Below are positions 54,049 through 63,058 of a DNA stretch of 64,000 nucleotides, one piece after another; positions within the stretch are counted from its first letter, which is position 1, and each line of letters begins with the position of its first letter. The notes under the pieces were generated by a model. It was not told the origin of the DNA and searched no databases. It saw only the letters and a program-made list of their open reading frames with translations. Source of the DNA: Thalassospira sp. ER-Se-21-Dark (GTDB taxonomy: Bacteria; Pseudomonadota; Alphaproteobacteria; Rhodospirillales; Thalassospiraceae); contig NZ_VDEZ01000002.1 of assembly GCF_017922435.1 (NCBI RefSeq), positions 682,001 to 746,000 on the forward strand. The letters are read 5' to 3'. The position numbers and the translations under genes were made by a program.

Positions 54049-54668
54049 AATCCGCAATGATCTTAGCCTGCATGGTCGGCCTGTCGGCGTGCGAGACAAT
54101 GAACCTGCCTCAGGTAACCCTGCCGGAAGTGTTTTCAGGCAATGCCGGGCATAAGGTTGCCTTGGCTGACGGGCTTGAATTTACGCTGCCTGCTGCCCCT
54201 TGGGATGAAGACGAGACAATTGATGTTGTCCAACAGGTTGAAGCAACCTGGAACAATCAAGCCCATTCGGGAACCGCAACCTTTCAGGGGCGCATCAATA
54301 TTCAGCCCGATCGCGCGCGAATTGTCCTGATTGATGATCTTGGCCGTCGTGCTGTTGAAATCGAATGGACCGCTCAGGAAATCATAATCCAGAATGCCAA
54401 CTGGCTACCGCAAGAATTTGATACCAAAAGACTTCTTGCTGACATTGTCATGACCTATTGGCCACTTGATGCTGTTGAAGATGCCCTGCCCGATAATATG
54501 TCGGTTCATGAGGGATTTGGTGAACGAACCATTCGGCTTGACGATACGGGCCGTAAATACGCCACCATCGAACACCCGATCAAAGACGTCTGGCAAGGTC
54601 AGGCCATTCTCCAAAACCAACAATTGAACTATCGTATCAAGATCAATTCAATACGGACCGGGAATTAA
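54030..54668 (+). CDS. DUF3261-family lipoprotein
   Basis: 212 residues with a lipoprotein signal peptide (lipobox LSACE, Cys near residue 20). The remainder is a beta-rich domain (GLEFTLPAAPWDEDE; RARIVLIDDLGRRAVEIEW) that resembles LolB-like outer-membrane acceptors. It probably receives the pigment lipid from the LolA-like carrier. It overlaps the flavoenzyme gene by 19 bp and lies 2 bp before the next KS gene. Confidence 0.75.
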   Translation: MHSRILKSAMILACMVGLSACETMNLPQVTLPEVFSGNAGHKVALADGLEFTLPAAPWDEDETIDVVQQVEATWNNQAHSGTATFQGRINIQPDRARIVLIDDLGRRAVEIEWTAQEIIIQNANWLPQEFDTKRLLADIVMTYWPLDAVEDALPDNMSVHEGFGERTIRLDDTGRKYATIEHPIKDVWQGQAILQNQQLNYRIKINSIRTGN

Positions 54669-54670
54669 GT

Positions 54671-55876
54671 ATGACCCGGCATCCATTTTATCTGTCATCG
54701 CTCGGCATCATTTCCGCGTTGGGAAGTGGTAAGGCAGAGACCGCGGAGACACTTGCCGGACGCAGACCGGCAGACATGATACGGCGCAGCGTTTTTTTAC
54801 CGGACCGTGACGCAATTCTTGGCTCCGTCACGGCAGACCTGCCTGCACTGCCGCCGCAATTATCAAGACATAATACCCGCAATAACCGTCTACTTTGGGC
54901 TGCAGCAAGCCAGATCAGTGATGAGATTGAAGATTTGGTTGGAACCTATGGCCAGCAACGGATTGGCGTTCTGATCGGGACCAGCACCTCCGGGATTGAA
55001 GAAGGCACCAATTACTATCAGCATCGCATCGAAGCCGGCGAATTTCCTGATACCTTCTGCTATGAACATCAGGAAATAGGATCCCCATCGGCATTTTTAA
55101 GGGATGCCTTTAAGCTTGGGGGCCCTGCCTACTCCGTTTCTACGGCCTGCTCATCAAGTGCAAAGGCTTTTGCGTCGGGTATGCGATTGTTAAAGGCGGA
55201 TATTTGCGATGCCGTTCTTGTTGGGGGCGTTGACAGTCTGTGTCGGTTGACCGTTGGCGGGTTTGATACGTTGCAATCGCTGTCCATGTCGATTTGCAAC
55301 CCGATGAGCCGGAACCGCGATGGCATCAATATCGGTGAAGGTGCCGCCCTCTTTATTCTGCGCAAGGATGCAGGCGATATCGAATTGCTTGGTGTTGGTG
55401 AAAGCTCGGACGCCTATCACCCCAATGCCCCGCACCCGGAAGGTGTTGGCGCGGCGCGTGCCATGCGCACCGCCTTGGCGCATGCAGGCCTGACAGCACA
55501 CGACATCGCCTATATCAACCTTCATGGCACGGCAACGCCACTTAATGATGTTATGGAGGCCAAGGCCGTTACAGAAGTTCTGGGTTCAAACGTACCGGCC
55601 AGTTCGACCAAACCCCTGACCGGGCATAGCTTGGGGGCAGCTGGCGCAATCGAAGCTGCAATTCTTTGGCTTTCTCTGAGCGAAAACAAGACTGGTGCAC
55701 CGCTCCCGCAGCATCGCTGGGATGGCGAACGGGATGATGACATTCCGGAGTTGAACCTTGTTGCTGCACAGCAATCCCTGGCGCCGGCTGATCGCTTGGC
55801 AATGATGAGCAACTCATTTGCCTTTGGCGGCAGCAATGTCTCTGTCATCCTTGGAAAAGGATGGACGACCTCATGA
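54671..55876 (+). CDS. Beta-ketoacyl-ACP synthase (ApeR-like)
   Basis: 401 residues of the FabF/KAS fold with a complete active site: Cys 160 in STACSSSAKAF, His in NLHGTATPLND and His in LTGHSLGAAGAIEA. It would carry out a condensation step, most likely early elongation or starter extension. A second KS (57101-58336) works with the CLF-like protein; the division of work cannot be read from sequence. The ATG is at 54671, 2 bp after the lipoprotein gene. Confidence 0.88.
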   Translation: MTRHPFYLSSLGIISALGSGKAETAETLAGRRPADMIRRSVFLPDRDAILGSVTADLPALPPQLSRHNTRNNRLLWAAASQISDEIEDLVGTYGQQRIGVLIGTSTSGIEEGTNYYQHRIEAGEFPDTFCYEHQEIGSPSAFLRDAFKLGGPAYSVSTACSSSAKAFASGMRLLKADICDAVLVGGVDSLCRLTVGGFDTLQSLSMSICNPMSRNRDGINIGEGAALFILRKDAGDIELLGVGESSDAYHPNAPHPEGVGAARAMRTALAHAGLTAHDIAYINLHGTATPLNDVMEAKAVTEVLGSNVPASSTKPLTGHSLGAAGAIEAAILWLSLSENKTGAPLPQHRWDGERDDDIPELNLVAAQQSLAPADRLAMMSNSFAFGGSNVSVILGKGWTTS

Positions 55877-56382
55877 CCAACATGTCACAGCGCCATAATC
55901 ATGCCCTGCCCCCGATCAGTGAACTGGTCATGCATGCCAAGCCGATGCTGTTGATTGATCGGGTCATGTCCGCTGACGAAACCTCACTGACCGCTCAAGT
56001 CGACATCACGGCCAACAGCATGTTCTGCATTCCCACGAAAGGTGTACCAAGCTACGTGGGCATTGAATATATAGCGCAGACTGTTGCCGCCTATAGCGGC
56101 TGGCGCGCAAAAAACACTGATCCTGACGCGACACCACGTGTCGGATACCTTTTGGGATCGCGCAAGGTCACGTTGTCAGCCAATTGGCTCCCGATTGGCC
56201 GCACCCTGTCGGTTCACATAAGCAACGTCTTTGAAGATGGCGAAATGGGTGTGTTTGACGGGGAGATCCGTTTGGGCGAGGAAATACTTGTCGCCGCACG
56301 CATCAATGTATATCAGCCCAAAGACAATGAAACTTCTTTGACATCACCTTCGGACAACAACCAAGAAACAACAGACCAATGA
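55873..56382 (+). CDS. Hotdog-fold 3-hydroxyacyl-ACP dehydratase (ApeP-like)
   Basis: About 169 residues, hotdog fold. MHAKPMLLIDRVMSADETSL and GVPSYVGIEYIAQTVAAYSG match the ApeP/FabA-like dehydratase group. ApeP-type proteins act with ApeI, here the fused C-terminal domain of the AMP ligase. The ATG at 55873 overlaps the KS stop as ATGA; an earlier ATG at 55861 has GGAAAAGG upstream and is a fair alternative. Confidence 0.82.
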   Translation: MTNMSQRHNHALPPISELVMHAKPMLLIDRVMSADETSLTAQVDITANSMFCIPTKGVPSYVGIEYIAQTVAAYSGWRAKNTDPDATPRVGYLLGSRKVTLSANWLPIGRTLSVHISNVFEDGEMGVFDGEIRLGEEILVAARINVYQPKDNETSLTSPSDNNQETTDQ

Positions 56383-57104
56383 CCAGGACCATATTGGTAA
56401 CAGGCGCCAGCAAGGGCATAGGGGCCGCAGCAGCACGACGTCTTGCACGGGATGGCTTTGACATCGTTCTTCATTATAACTCTGATCGTGATGGCGCTGA
56501 ATCTGTCGCAAAAGATGTTCTGGCATCCGGGGTTCAGGCCCGGCTGGTTCAGTTTGATATATCCGATCGGGACGCGACACGCGAAGCCTTGGAAAACGAT
56601 ATCGCCGAACATGGCGCACCATATGGCATCATTCTGAATGCAGGTGTCACACGGGATGGTCCATTTCCCGCCCTTGAAGACGACGACTGGGACAGCGTCA
56701 TTCACACCAACCTTGACGGGTTTTACAACGTTATCAAGCCGCTATTGATGCCGATTATTCAGCAGCGCAAAGGTGGGCGCATCGTTGCCCTGACATCAAT
56801 TGCAGGAATTGCTGGCAACCGCGGCCAGGTGAACTATTCGGCGTCCAAGGCCGGAATCATCGGCGCGGTCAAGTCCCTCGCCCTTGAACTCGCGAAACGT
56901 AAAATCACTGTCAATGCGGTGGCCCCCGGGATCATCGAAACACAGATGACCAAAGACCTCCCCGAAGATGAGGTCAAGGCCATGATCCCGATGCGCCGTT
57001 ATGGAACAGCCGACGAAGTCGCTGCGACCATTTCATTCTTGTGCAGTGACGATGCATCATATGTTACCCGTCAGGTCATTAGTGTGAATGGGGGCATGCT
57101 ATGA
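56379..57104 (+). CDS. 3-Ketoacyl-ACP reductase (FabG/ApeQ-like)
   Basis: Short-chain dehydrogenase of 241 residues. NADPH motif is GASKGIGAAAARRL, the structural motif is LNAGVTRDGPF, and the catalytic Ser-Tyr-Lys are in ALTSIAGIAGN and VNYSASKAGI. C-terminal NGGML is typical of FabG. It reduces the beta-keto group after each condensation in polyene synthesis. Overlaps both neighbours by 4 bp. Confidence 0.9.
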   Translation: MTRTILVTGASKGIGAAAARRLARDGFDIVLHYNSDRDGAESVAKDVLASGVQARLVQFDISDRDATREALENDIAEHGAPYGIILNAGVTRDGPFPALEDDDWDSVIHTNLDGFYNVIKPLLMPIIQQRKGGRIVALTSIAGIAGNRGQVNYSASKAGIIGAVKSLALELAKRKITVNAVAPGIIETQMTKDLPEDEVKAMIPMRRYGTADEVAATISFLCSDDASYVTRQVISVNGGML

Positions 57105-58336
57105 CCCGCCGCGTTGTCGTCACCGGAATGTCCGGCATTACAGCACTTGGAAACGATTGGCCAACCATCAAAGCCCGCATGCAAGCAGGCGAGACAGGCA
57201 TCGCTCGAATGTCGGAGTGGGATGACAAATACGATCTGCGTACCCGTCTTGCCGCACCTGTGCCGGACTTTTCGCTCAAAACTCGGTTTAACCGGAAACA
57301 GTTACGCAGTATGGGGCGCGTCGCGAAGATGGCTGTCGCGGCAACCGACGACGCGCTTGAAATGGCGGGTTTGCGGAATGATACCGCATTGTTCGAAGGC
57401 GGGCGGCTTGGCATCGCATATGGATCGTCATTTGGCAGCACACCGCCTGTCCTTGGCTTTACCCGCCTGATGGAACACGGCGATAGCAACGCCATCACCG
57501 CGACCAGCTACATTCAGATGATGAGCCATACAGCAGCGGTAAATATCGGTGTTCTTTACGGGATCACCGGGCGGATCATTCCCACCTCGACCGCCTGCAC
57601 ATCTGGCAGCATGGGGATCGGATATGCGTATGAGACAATCAAATATGGCAAGCAAGATGTCATGATCGCCGGTGGTGCTGAAGAACTATGCCCGACAATG
57701 GTGGCAGTGTTTGATACGCTGTTTGCAACCAGCGTCAGCAATGATGCGCCAGAAGCAACACCCCGTCCCTATGACGTCAAACGCGATGGCTTGGTGATCG
57801 GCGAAGGTGCCGGCACTCTGATCCTTGAAGAATATGAGCATGCCAAGGCACGCGGAGCAAAAATTCTGGGCGAGATTGTCGGGTTTGCGACCAACTCGGA
57901 TGGCTCCCACATAACGCACCCAGCAAGCAAAACAATGGCCCGCACCCTTCAGGGGGCTCTTGATGATGCTGGTCTATGTGGCAACGATATCGACATTGTC
58001 AGTGGACATGGCACGGCAACTGACCACGGAGACATTGCCGAAAGTGAAGCTACTCGTGCTGTTTTTGGTCGTGCGGTCCCGATCCACACCCTCAAGGGGC
58101 ACTTTGGCCACAGCCTTGGTGCGTGCGGCGCGATTGAAGCCTGGCTGGGGCTGGAAATGATGCGTGAAAGCAATTTCGTGGCGACTGCAAACCTTTCAGA
58201 GGTCGATCCCGCCTGCGCCGAGCTGGACTACATCTCAGGCAGTTCCAGAAACATCCAAGCCGAACATTTGATGAGCAACAATTTCGCATTTGGCGGGATT
58301 AACACCTCGCTTATTTTCAGGTTCGACGGCTACTAA
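57101..58336 (+). CDS. Beta-ketoacyl synthase (ApeO-like KS)
   Basis: 411 residues with the full KS active site: Cys 166 in STACTSGSMGIGYAYE, His in SGHGTATDHGD and His in KGHFGHSLGACGAIEA. In aryl polyene systems this KS forms a complex with the CLF-like subunit (43426-44169) and performs the repeated condensations with malonyl-ACP. Last gene of the operon. ATG overlaps the reductase stop by 4 bp. A short hairpin CGGAT-N5-ATCCG follows the stop codon but has no T-run. Confidence 0.88.
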   Translation: MTRRVVVTGMSGITALGNDWPTIKARMQAGETGIARMSEWDDKYDLRTRLAAPVPDFSLKTRFNRKQLRSMGRVAKMAVAATDDALEMAGLRNDTALFEGGRLGIAYGSSFGSTPPVLGFTRLMEHGDSNAITATSYIQMMSHTAAVNIGVLYGITGRIIPTSTACTSGSMGIGYAYETIKYGKQDVMIAGGAEELCPTMVAVFDTLFATSVSNDAPEATPRPYDVKRDGLVIGEGAGTLILEEYEHAKARGAKILGEIVGFATNSDGSHITHPASKTMARTLQGALDDAGLCGNDIDIVSGHGTATDHGDIAESEATRAVFGRAVPIHTLKGHFGHSLGACGAIEAWLGLEMMRESNFVATANLSEVDPACAELDYISGSSRNIQAEHLMSNNFAFGGINTSLIFRFDGY

Positions 58337-58374
58337 GCAACTGCGCCGGATCTAAAATCCGCCAACAACTTAGC

Positions 58375-59322
58375 CTATCGAACCAATGCTTCGCTGTTGA
58401 CATGTATGGCGTAGACGCTTGTCGTTGCCGTAATCAAAAGCTCGTTCGCCCGTACACCACCGAAGGTTAAATTCGATACCGTTTCGGGCACCAGTATCTT
58501 GCCGAGCAACACACCTGTCGGATCAAAGCAGTGCACGCCGTCGGCTGCAGAACTCCAGACATTGCCATAGCAATCAACTCTGATCCCGTCAGGCAAACCG
58601 TTATCGATCTCGGCAAAGTCACGACCGTTCTCAAGTCTATTTCCGTCAACAACGTTGTAAACCCGAATGACGGAGGGAACTTCCTCGTTGTGGCTGCTGC
58701 CTGATTCCGCGATATAAAGCAGCGTCTCATCGTTCGAGAATGCCAGTCCGTTTGGCTTATGAAATTCGGGCGTCACGCTGGCTAAAGTGCCCGTTTCAGG
58801 ATCAAGACGAAATACATTGTTGTATGTCTGTTCCGGTGTGGCTTTGTAGCCCTCATAGTTCGACAATATTCCGTAGGTCGGGTCCGTAAACCAGATGGAC
58901 CCATCGGATTTGACGACAACGTCGTTTGGCGAATTAAGCCGCCTGCCCTCAAATCCATCAGCAAGCGTCGTGATTGCGCCGTTATGTTCGGTTCGTGTCA
59001 CCGCTCGCGTGCCGTGCTGACAAGTAATCAGCCGACCGTTAACATCGATCGTATTGCCGTTGGCAAAGTCGGAATGATCGCGGAACACGTTGACCGAACC
59101 GTCACACATCCAACGGAAAATCTTCTGATTTGGAATGTCAGAAAACAACAGGCACTGATGCGCTGGAAACCAAACAGGTCCCTCTGTCCACAAATGCCCG
59201 CCAGAAATTTTTCTTAGTCTGACATTTGGCAACACAAGGTCGCGGAACCGACGGTCCAGAACCTGATAGGGTTCCGCCATACCGAATGCATCTTGATGCT
59301 TGTCTGCGGCACAGTTAGCCAA
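58375..59322 (-). CDS. SMP-30/gluconolactonase family hydrolase
   Basis: 315-residue six-bladed propeller of the SMP-30/gluconolactonase/LRE group. Conserved stretches are TEGPVWFPAHQCLLFSDIPN, LNSPNDVVVKSDGSIWFTDP and KPNGLAFSNDETLLYIAE; the metal ligands Glu, Asn and Asp are present (TEGP, SPNDV, PDGIRVD). Likely hydrolyses a sugar lactone from the sugar taken up by the adjoining ABC transporter. The TTG start at 59322 has AAAGGACG upstream; an internal ATG at 59280 is an alternative. Last gene of the operon. Confidence 0.85.
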   Translation of the reverse strand: MANCAADKHQDAFGMAEPYQVLDRRFRDLVLPNVRLRKISGGHLWTEGPVWFPAHQCLLFSDIPNQKIFRWMCDGSVNVFRDHSDFANGNTIDVNGRLITCQHGTRAVTRTEHNGAITTLADGFEGRRLNSPNDVVVKSDGSIWFTDPTYGILSNYEGYKATPEQTYNNVFRLDPETGTLASVTPEFHKPNGLAFSNDETLLYIAESGSSHNEEVPSVIRVYNVVDGNRLENGRDFAEIDNGLPDGIRVDCYGNVWSSAADGVHCFDPTGVLLGKILVPETVSNLTFGGVRANELLITATTSVYAIHVNSEALVR

Positions 59323-59385
59323 TTGAACGTCCTTTGCTAAATGTATCTGATGTCCGAAAGCTTACGCGCCTAGGCGCAAAGGCCG

Positions 59386-60387
59386 TTAACGCACCAACTG
59401 TTGCCGCCCATAAATCAGCAACATCCCGATGATCACGACCCCGAACACCACCTGTCGGAAGGTATCAGCAGGAATATCGACACCAAGTTGGGCAAAATAC
59501 CGCTGCGGCTGAACCACCGAGAGCATCGATTGCAGGATGGTAATCAAAATCACGCCGGCAACCGTCCCAACATACTTACCGCGACCACCCAGCACATTTG
59601 TCCCGCCAAGAATAATCGCCGCAATCGTCGGCAACAGGTATGGATCACCCATCGCCTGATAAGACCTATTGGCCCACCCCGCCAACAAAACGCCCGTCAA
59701 CGACGCACACGCGCCGGAAAAGATAAAACAAGCCAAAATGACCTTGCGTGTATCAACACCACTCAGAAAAACCGAGCGTTCCTGATTTCCGACGGCATAG
59801 ATCCGTCGACCAAGAACGGATCGGTTCAGCATGAAGACGATCGCTGCCCCCAAAATGATCCAGATCAGAAGCGGATTGGGAATGCCCGGAATGAAATGCC
59901 CGACCGCCAATTCGCGCATGAATTCGGTCGCCCGATCCTGCGGGGCAAAACCGCCGGTGTGATAAACCATAAGGCCTTGCGCCACGGCATTCATACCGAG
60001 CGTGAAGATCATGGCTGGCGCACGCAAATATGCCACGCCAAGTCCATTTACCGTCCCGATCAATGCACCACATAGAACACCGAATGGAACGGCAAGTGTA
60101 ACGCCCCACTCCGGTCCCAGAAAACCTGTGGCACCAGTTGCCATCATGCCGCCGACGCCGATTGTCCAGGGAATGGACAGATCAATATGCCCCAGCAGAA
60201 TGACAAGCATCACCCCGCTTGCCACCACACCCAGGAAGGATGCGGTATGGAGCTGCTGGATCAAATATTTCGGTGACAGAAAGGCAGGTTCAACCATTGC
60301 TCCGATCAGAAGCAGAACAATCACACATGCAAATGCAATAAGGGTTGCCCGATCAAATTGCCTTGCGATTACGCCTGAAACACTCAT
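59386..60387 (-). CDS. Sugar ABC transporter permease (RbsC/YjfF type)
   Basis: 333 residues, about nine to ten membrane helices. LLGHIDLSIPWTIGVGGMM and PTIAAIILGGTNVLGGRGKYVGT, seen in two halves, are hallmarks of monosaccharide permeases of the branched-chain-like (RbsC) superfamily, and RIYAVGNQERSVFLSGV is the ATPase-contact loop. The ATG is 9 bp after the upstream permease. A pair of different permeases is as in YtfT/YjfF-type importers. Confidence 0.87.
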   Translation of the reverse strand: MSVSGVIARQFDRATLIAFACVIVLLLIGAMVEPAFLSPKYLIQQLHTASFLGVVASGVMLVILLGHIDLSIPWTIGVGGMMATGATGFLGPEWGVTLAVPFGVLCGALIGTVNGLGVAYLRAPAMIFTLGMNAVAQGLMVYHTGGFAPQDRATEFMRELAVGHFIPGIPNPLLIWIILGAAIVFMLNRSVLGRRIYAVGNQERSVFLSGVDTRKVILACFIFSGACASLTGVLLAGWANRSYQAMGDPYLLPTIAAIILGGTNVLGGRGKYVGTVAGVILITILQSMLSVVQPQRYFAQLGVDIPADTFRQVVFGVVIIGMLLIYGRQQLVR

Positions 60388-60396
60388 TTTTCCGCC

Positions 60397-61422
60397 TTAC
60401 CGATAAATATCTAGTCTGTTCTTGATTCGGAGCACACGCAGCGACCCGAGGCTGACCGCAACAAGCAGTACGACGCCCACAAAAAGCGGCTGCAAGACTG
60501 GGTTGATGTCAAACACGATCAACAGATCACCAACAGTCCGCATGACGAAGGCCCCGAAAATCGAGCCAACCGCGCTGCCGACACCGCCAAACAAAGACGT
60601 GCCGCCAATGACAACTGCGCCGATGGAATTAAGCGTGTACTCATTGGCAATCGACATCTTCGCTGCGCCGGAATAGGTCAATGCTGTCAAAAGGATCCCG
60701 CCAATAGATGCCAACAAACCGCTTAGGGTGTAGGCCAGCATCTTTGCGCGATTGATCGGAATTCCGGACATATACGCTGCCTGTTCGGATGAGCCGATGG
60801 CAAAGGCGGCTCTACCCAAAACTGATCGGCGATACGGTATCCAGATGAACACAACGACCGCCAGCAACAGCAAAACGCTATGCGGAACGGCAAAAGATGA
60901 TCGCGTCATGAAGTCGGCAAGTTCAAAATTGACCGATCCGCCCGGCTGGGGTCGAACGGCAAGCGCAATACCGAAATAAACCGCACTGGTGGCCAGTGTC
61001 GCGATCAGCGGCTGCAACCGTCCATAGACGATAATCAAGCCATTTACGGCCCCGCAAGCCAGCCCAAGCAACAGCACACCAAAAATGCCGAACGTGGTTG
61101 CAATCGGCCCATCAACGACAATTGTCGAAGCAAGGCAGTTGGCCAGAACAAAGGTCGCCCCCACCGACAGGTCAAGCCCGCGGGTAATAACCGGCAGTGT
61201 TTGCGCCATGGCGACAAGTGCGAGCAATGCGCCCTTGTTGGCCGCGGTATTTATCATGTTGGGCGTCAGGCCCGCTGCCTGCTTCCAGCCATAAACGATG
61301 AACATGGTGGCAAAGATAAGCATTGCGATCAGAATACCGCGCTGTGCTGCCGACAGGCGGCCCACCCAGCCGAAGTATTTTTGGCGTGAAACCAGATCTG
61401 CTGGTTCTGAGCTCACAGTCAT
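60397..61422 (-). CDS. Sugar ABC transporter permease (RbsC/YtfT type)
   Basis: 341 residues with about ten helices. ITRGLDLSVGATFVLANCLA and SIGAVVIGGTSLFGGVGSAVGS (seen in two halves) are family signatures; AAFAIGSSEQAAYMSGIPINRA is the coupling loop. The ATG overlaps the ATPase stop by 4 bp. It forms the membrane channel together with the downstream permease. Confidence 0.87.
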   Translation of the reverse strand: MTVSSEPADLVSRQKYFGWVGRLSAAQRGILIAMLIFATMFIVYGWKQAAGLTPNMINTAANKGALLALVAMAQTLPVITRGLDLSVGATFVLANCLASTIVVDGPIATTFGIFGVLLLGLACGAVNGLIIVYGRLQPLIATLATSAVYFGIALAVRPQPGGSVNFELADFMTRSSFAVPHSVLLLLAVVVFIWIPYRRSVLGRAAFAIGSSEQAAYMSGIPINRAKMLAYTLSGLLASIGGILLTALTYSGAAKMSIANEYTLNSIGAVVIGGTSLFGGVGSAVGSIFGAFVMRTVGDLLIVFDINPVLQPLFVGVVLLVAVSLGSLRVLRIKNRLDIYR

Positions 61423-62984
61423 AGCGACGCTCCCTGTAGCTTTTTTGGTTCAGGTCGGTTCGCTGCCTGTTCCGGCAGGTTAAGCGCAGCTGACACCAGA
61501 TTTGTTTCATTAAGATCATCGCCGGCAAGCGTTCGAACGATCCTGCCGTCATACATCACCAGCACACGGTCACAGCAGCCAATCAGTTCGTCGTAATCGG
61601 TGGAATACAAAAGGATTGCACATCCCTCTGCCGCCAATTTTTGCAACAGTTGATAGATTTCCTGCTTGGTGCCGACATCAATTCCACGCGTCGGATCGTT
61701 CAACAGAATGATGCGTGGCTTGGTCATCAACCACTTGCCGATAACGACCTTCTGCTGGTTGCCGCCGGATAGCGCCCCGACCGGGCCATCAATGCCATCT
61801 GCCTTGATCTTGAGTAGCGCGATCATCTCGTCAATCGCGGCCTCTTCTGCGCGCTTATCAACAACGCCCATCCGGCTCATTTTTTCGACCGCGGCAAAGG
61901 ACAGGTTTTCACGTACGGTCATTGACAACATCAGGCCTTCGTATTTGCGGTCTTCGGGCACCAAAGCAATGCCGATGTCATCTGACTTCGCCATCTTCGG
62001 GCTGTTCAACTTTACCGGCGCGCCATTGATTTCCACCGATCCGCTCGACCCGATCAGGGTCCCAAACAGCCCCAATTGCAGTTGTCGTTGCCCCTGCCCA
62101 TCCAAACCGCCGAGCCCAACGATTTCCCCCGGGCGCATTTCCAGATCGATGCCATTAAGTTCATCGTTCCAGGAAAAGTCTGAGACCTTCAGGATCGGCT
62201 TGGTTGCGGTGGGTCGGGTGCTTTTTGCCGGATAGACACTGCTGTATTCGCGACCGATCATCATCTCGACAACGGCGCTGTCCGATTTTGTGCCGTTTTT
62301 GAATGTCTCGACTTTCGTGCCATTGCGATAAACCGTACAGGTATCGGCCAGTTCAGCAATTTCGGGCATGCGGTGCGAAATATAGATGATCGCCATCCCC
62401 TCATCGCGAAGCCGATGAAGCATCTTAAAGACCTTATCGACATCGGCCGCTGTCAGGGCAGACGTCGCTTCATCCAAGATCAGAATTTTCGGGTTGCGTG
62501 CCAGTGCCTTGGCGATTTCAACCATCTGACGCCGTGACAGTGAAAGATTGCTGACGGTTTCCATCGGATCGATGTTTTCGCCGCCGACACGCGCAAGGGC
62601 CTCTTCGGCGATGCGGCGCTGGGCCCGATAGTCGATCATTCCGAATTTAAGTGGCGGACGAGTAATGCCAATGTTGTCGGCTACTGTCAGGTCCGGCAGC
62701 AGCGACAATTCCTGAAAAATGCAAGACACGCCCAGATCATTGGCCTGTTGTGGATTGGCAAAGCTTACGGTGTTGCCATCAAGTTCGATCGTTCCGCTAT
62801 CGGGCTGCACAACGCCCGATAGGATCTTGATCAGCGTCGACTTCCCTGCGCCGTTTTCACCAAGCAGCGCATGGATTGATCCGCGGTGCGTATCGAAGCT
62901 GACATTTTCCAGTGCGCGGACACCACCGTAACGTTTGGTGATGCCCGACATCGATAACAGATAAGGAGATTTTCTCTCTGACAC
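61419..62984 (-). CDS. Sugar ABC transporter ATPase (RbsA/MglA/YtfR type, two ABC domains)
   Basis: 521 residues with two fused ATPase domains. The first has Walker A GENGAGKSTLIKILSG, signature LSLSRRQMVEIAKAL and Walker B ILILDEATSALTAADV. The second is degenerate at Walker A (VGLGGLDGQGQRQLQ), as usual in this family, with signature LSGGNQQKVVIGKWL and IILLNDPTRGIDVGTK. The start is taken as GTG at 62984, with AGGAAA 6 bases upstream; a longer frame to 63032 would run through a strong hairpin. Confidence 0.9.
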   Translation of the reverse strand: MSERKSPYLLSMSGITKRYGGVRALENVSFDTHRGSIHALLGENGAGKSTLIKILSGVVQPDSGTIELDGNTVSFANPQQANDLGVSCIFQELSLLPDLTVADNIGITRPPLKFGMIDYRAQRRIAEEALARVGGENIDPMETVSNLSLSRRQMVEIAKALARNPKILILDEATSALTAADVDKVFKMLHRLRDEGMAIIYISHRMPEIAELADTCTVYRNGTKVETFKNGTKSDSAVVEMMIGREYSSVYPAKSTRPTATKPILKVSDFSWNDELNGIDLEMRPGEIVGLGGLDGQGQRQLQLGLFGTLIGSSGSVEINGAPVKLNSPKMAKSDDIGIALVPEDRKYEGLMLSMTVRENLSFAAVEKMSRMGVVDKRAEEAAIDEMIALLKIKADGIDGPVGALSGGNQQKVVIGKWLMTKPRIILLNDPTRGIDVGTKQEIYQLLQKLAAEGCAILLYSTDYDELIGCCDRVLVMYDGRIVRTLAGDDLNETNLVSAALNLPEQAANRPEPKKLQGASL

Positions 62985-63009
62985 GGCAGTTTTCCTAACT
63001 TTATTGAAT

Positions 63010-63039
63010 ACCGTCGACGCCATGCACGGCATCGACGGT
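63010..63039 (-). terminator. Hairpin between sugar-binding protein and ATPase genes
   Basis: ACCGTCGA and TCGACGGT pair, extended by GCC/GGC after one mismatch, around a short loop. It lies 20 bp after the binding-protein stop codon and probably lowers read-through or protects the upstream mRNA. Confidence 0.65.
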
Positions 63040-63058
63040 ACCCGGACGTTTATTGTTG

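Noticed and set aside
61694-62235. A 189-codon plus-strand frame within the sugar ATPase gene
   Set aside because: Fully inside the conserved RbsA-like gene on the other strand; low-complexity, Ser/Pro-rich translation typical of a shadow frame.
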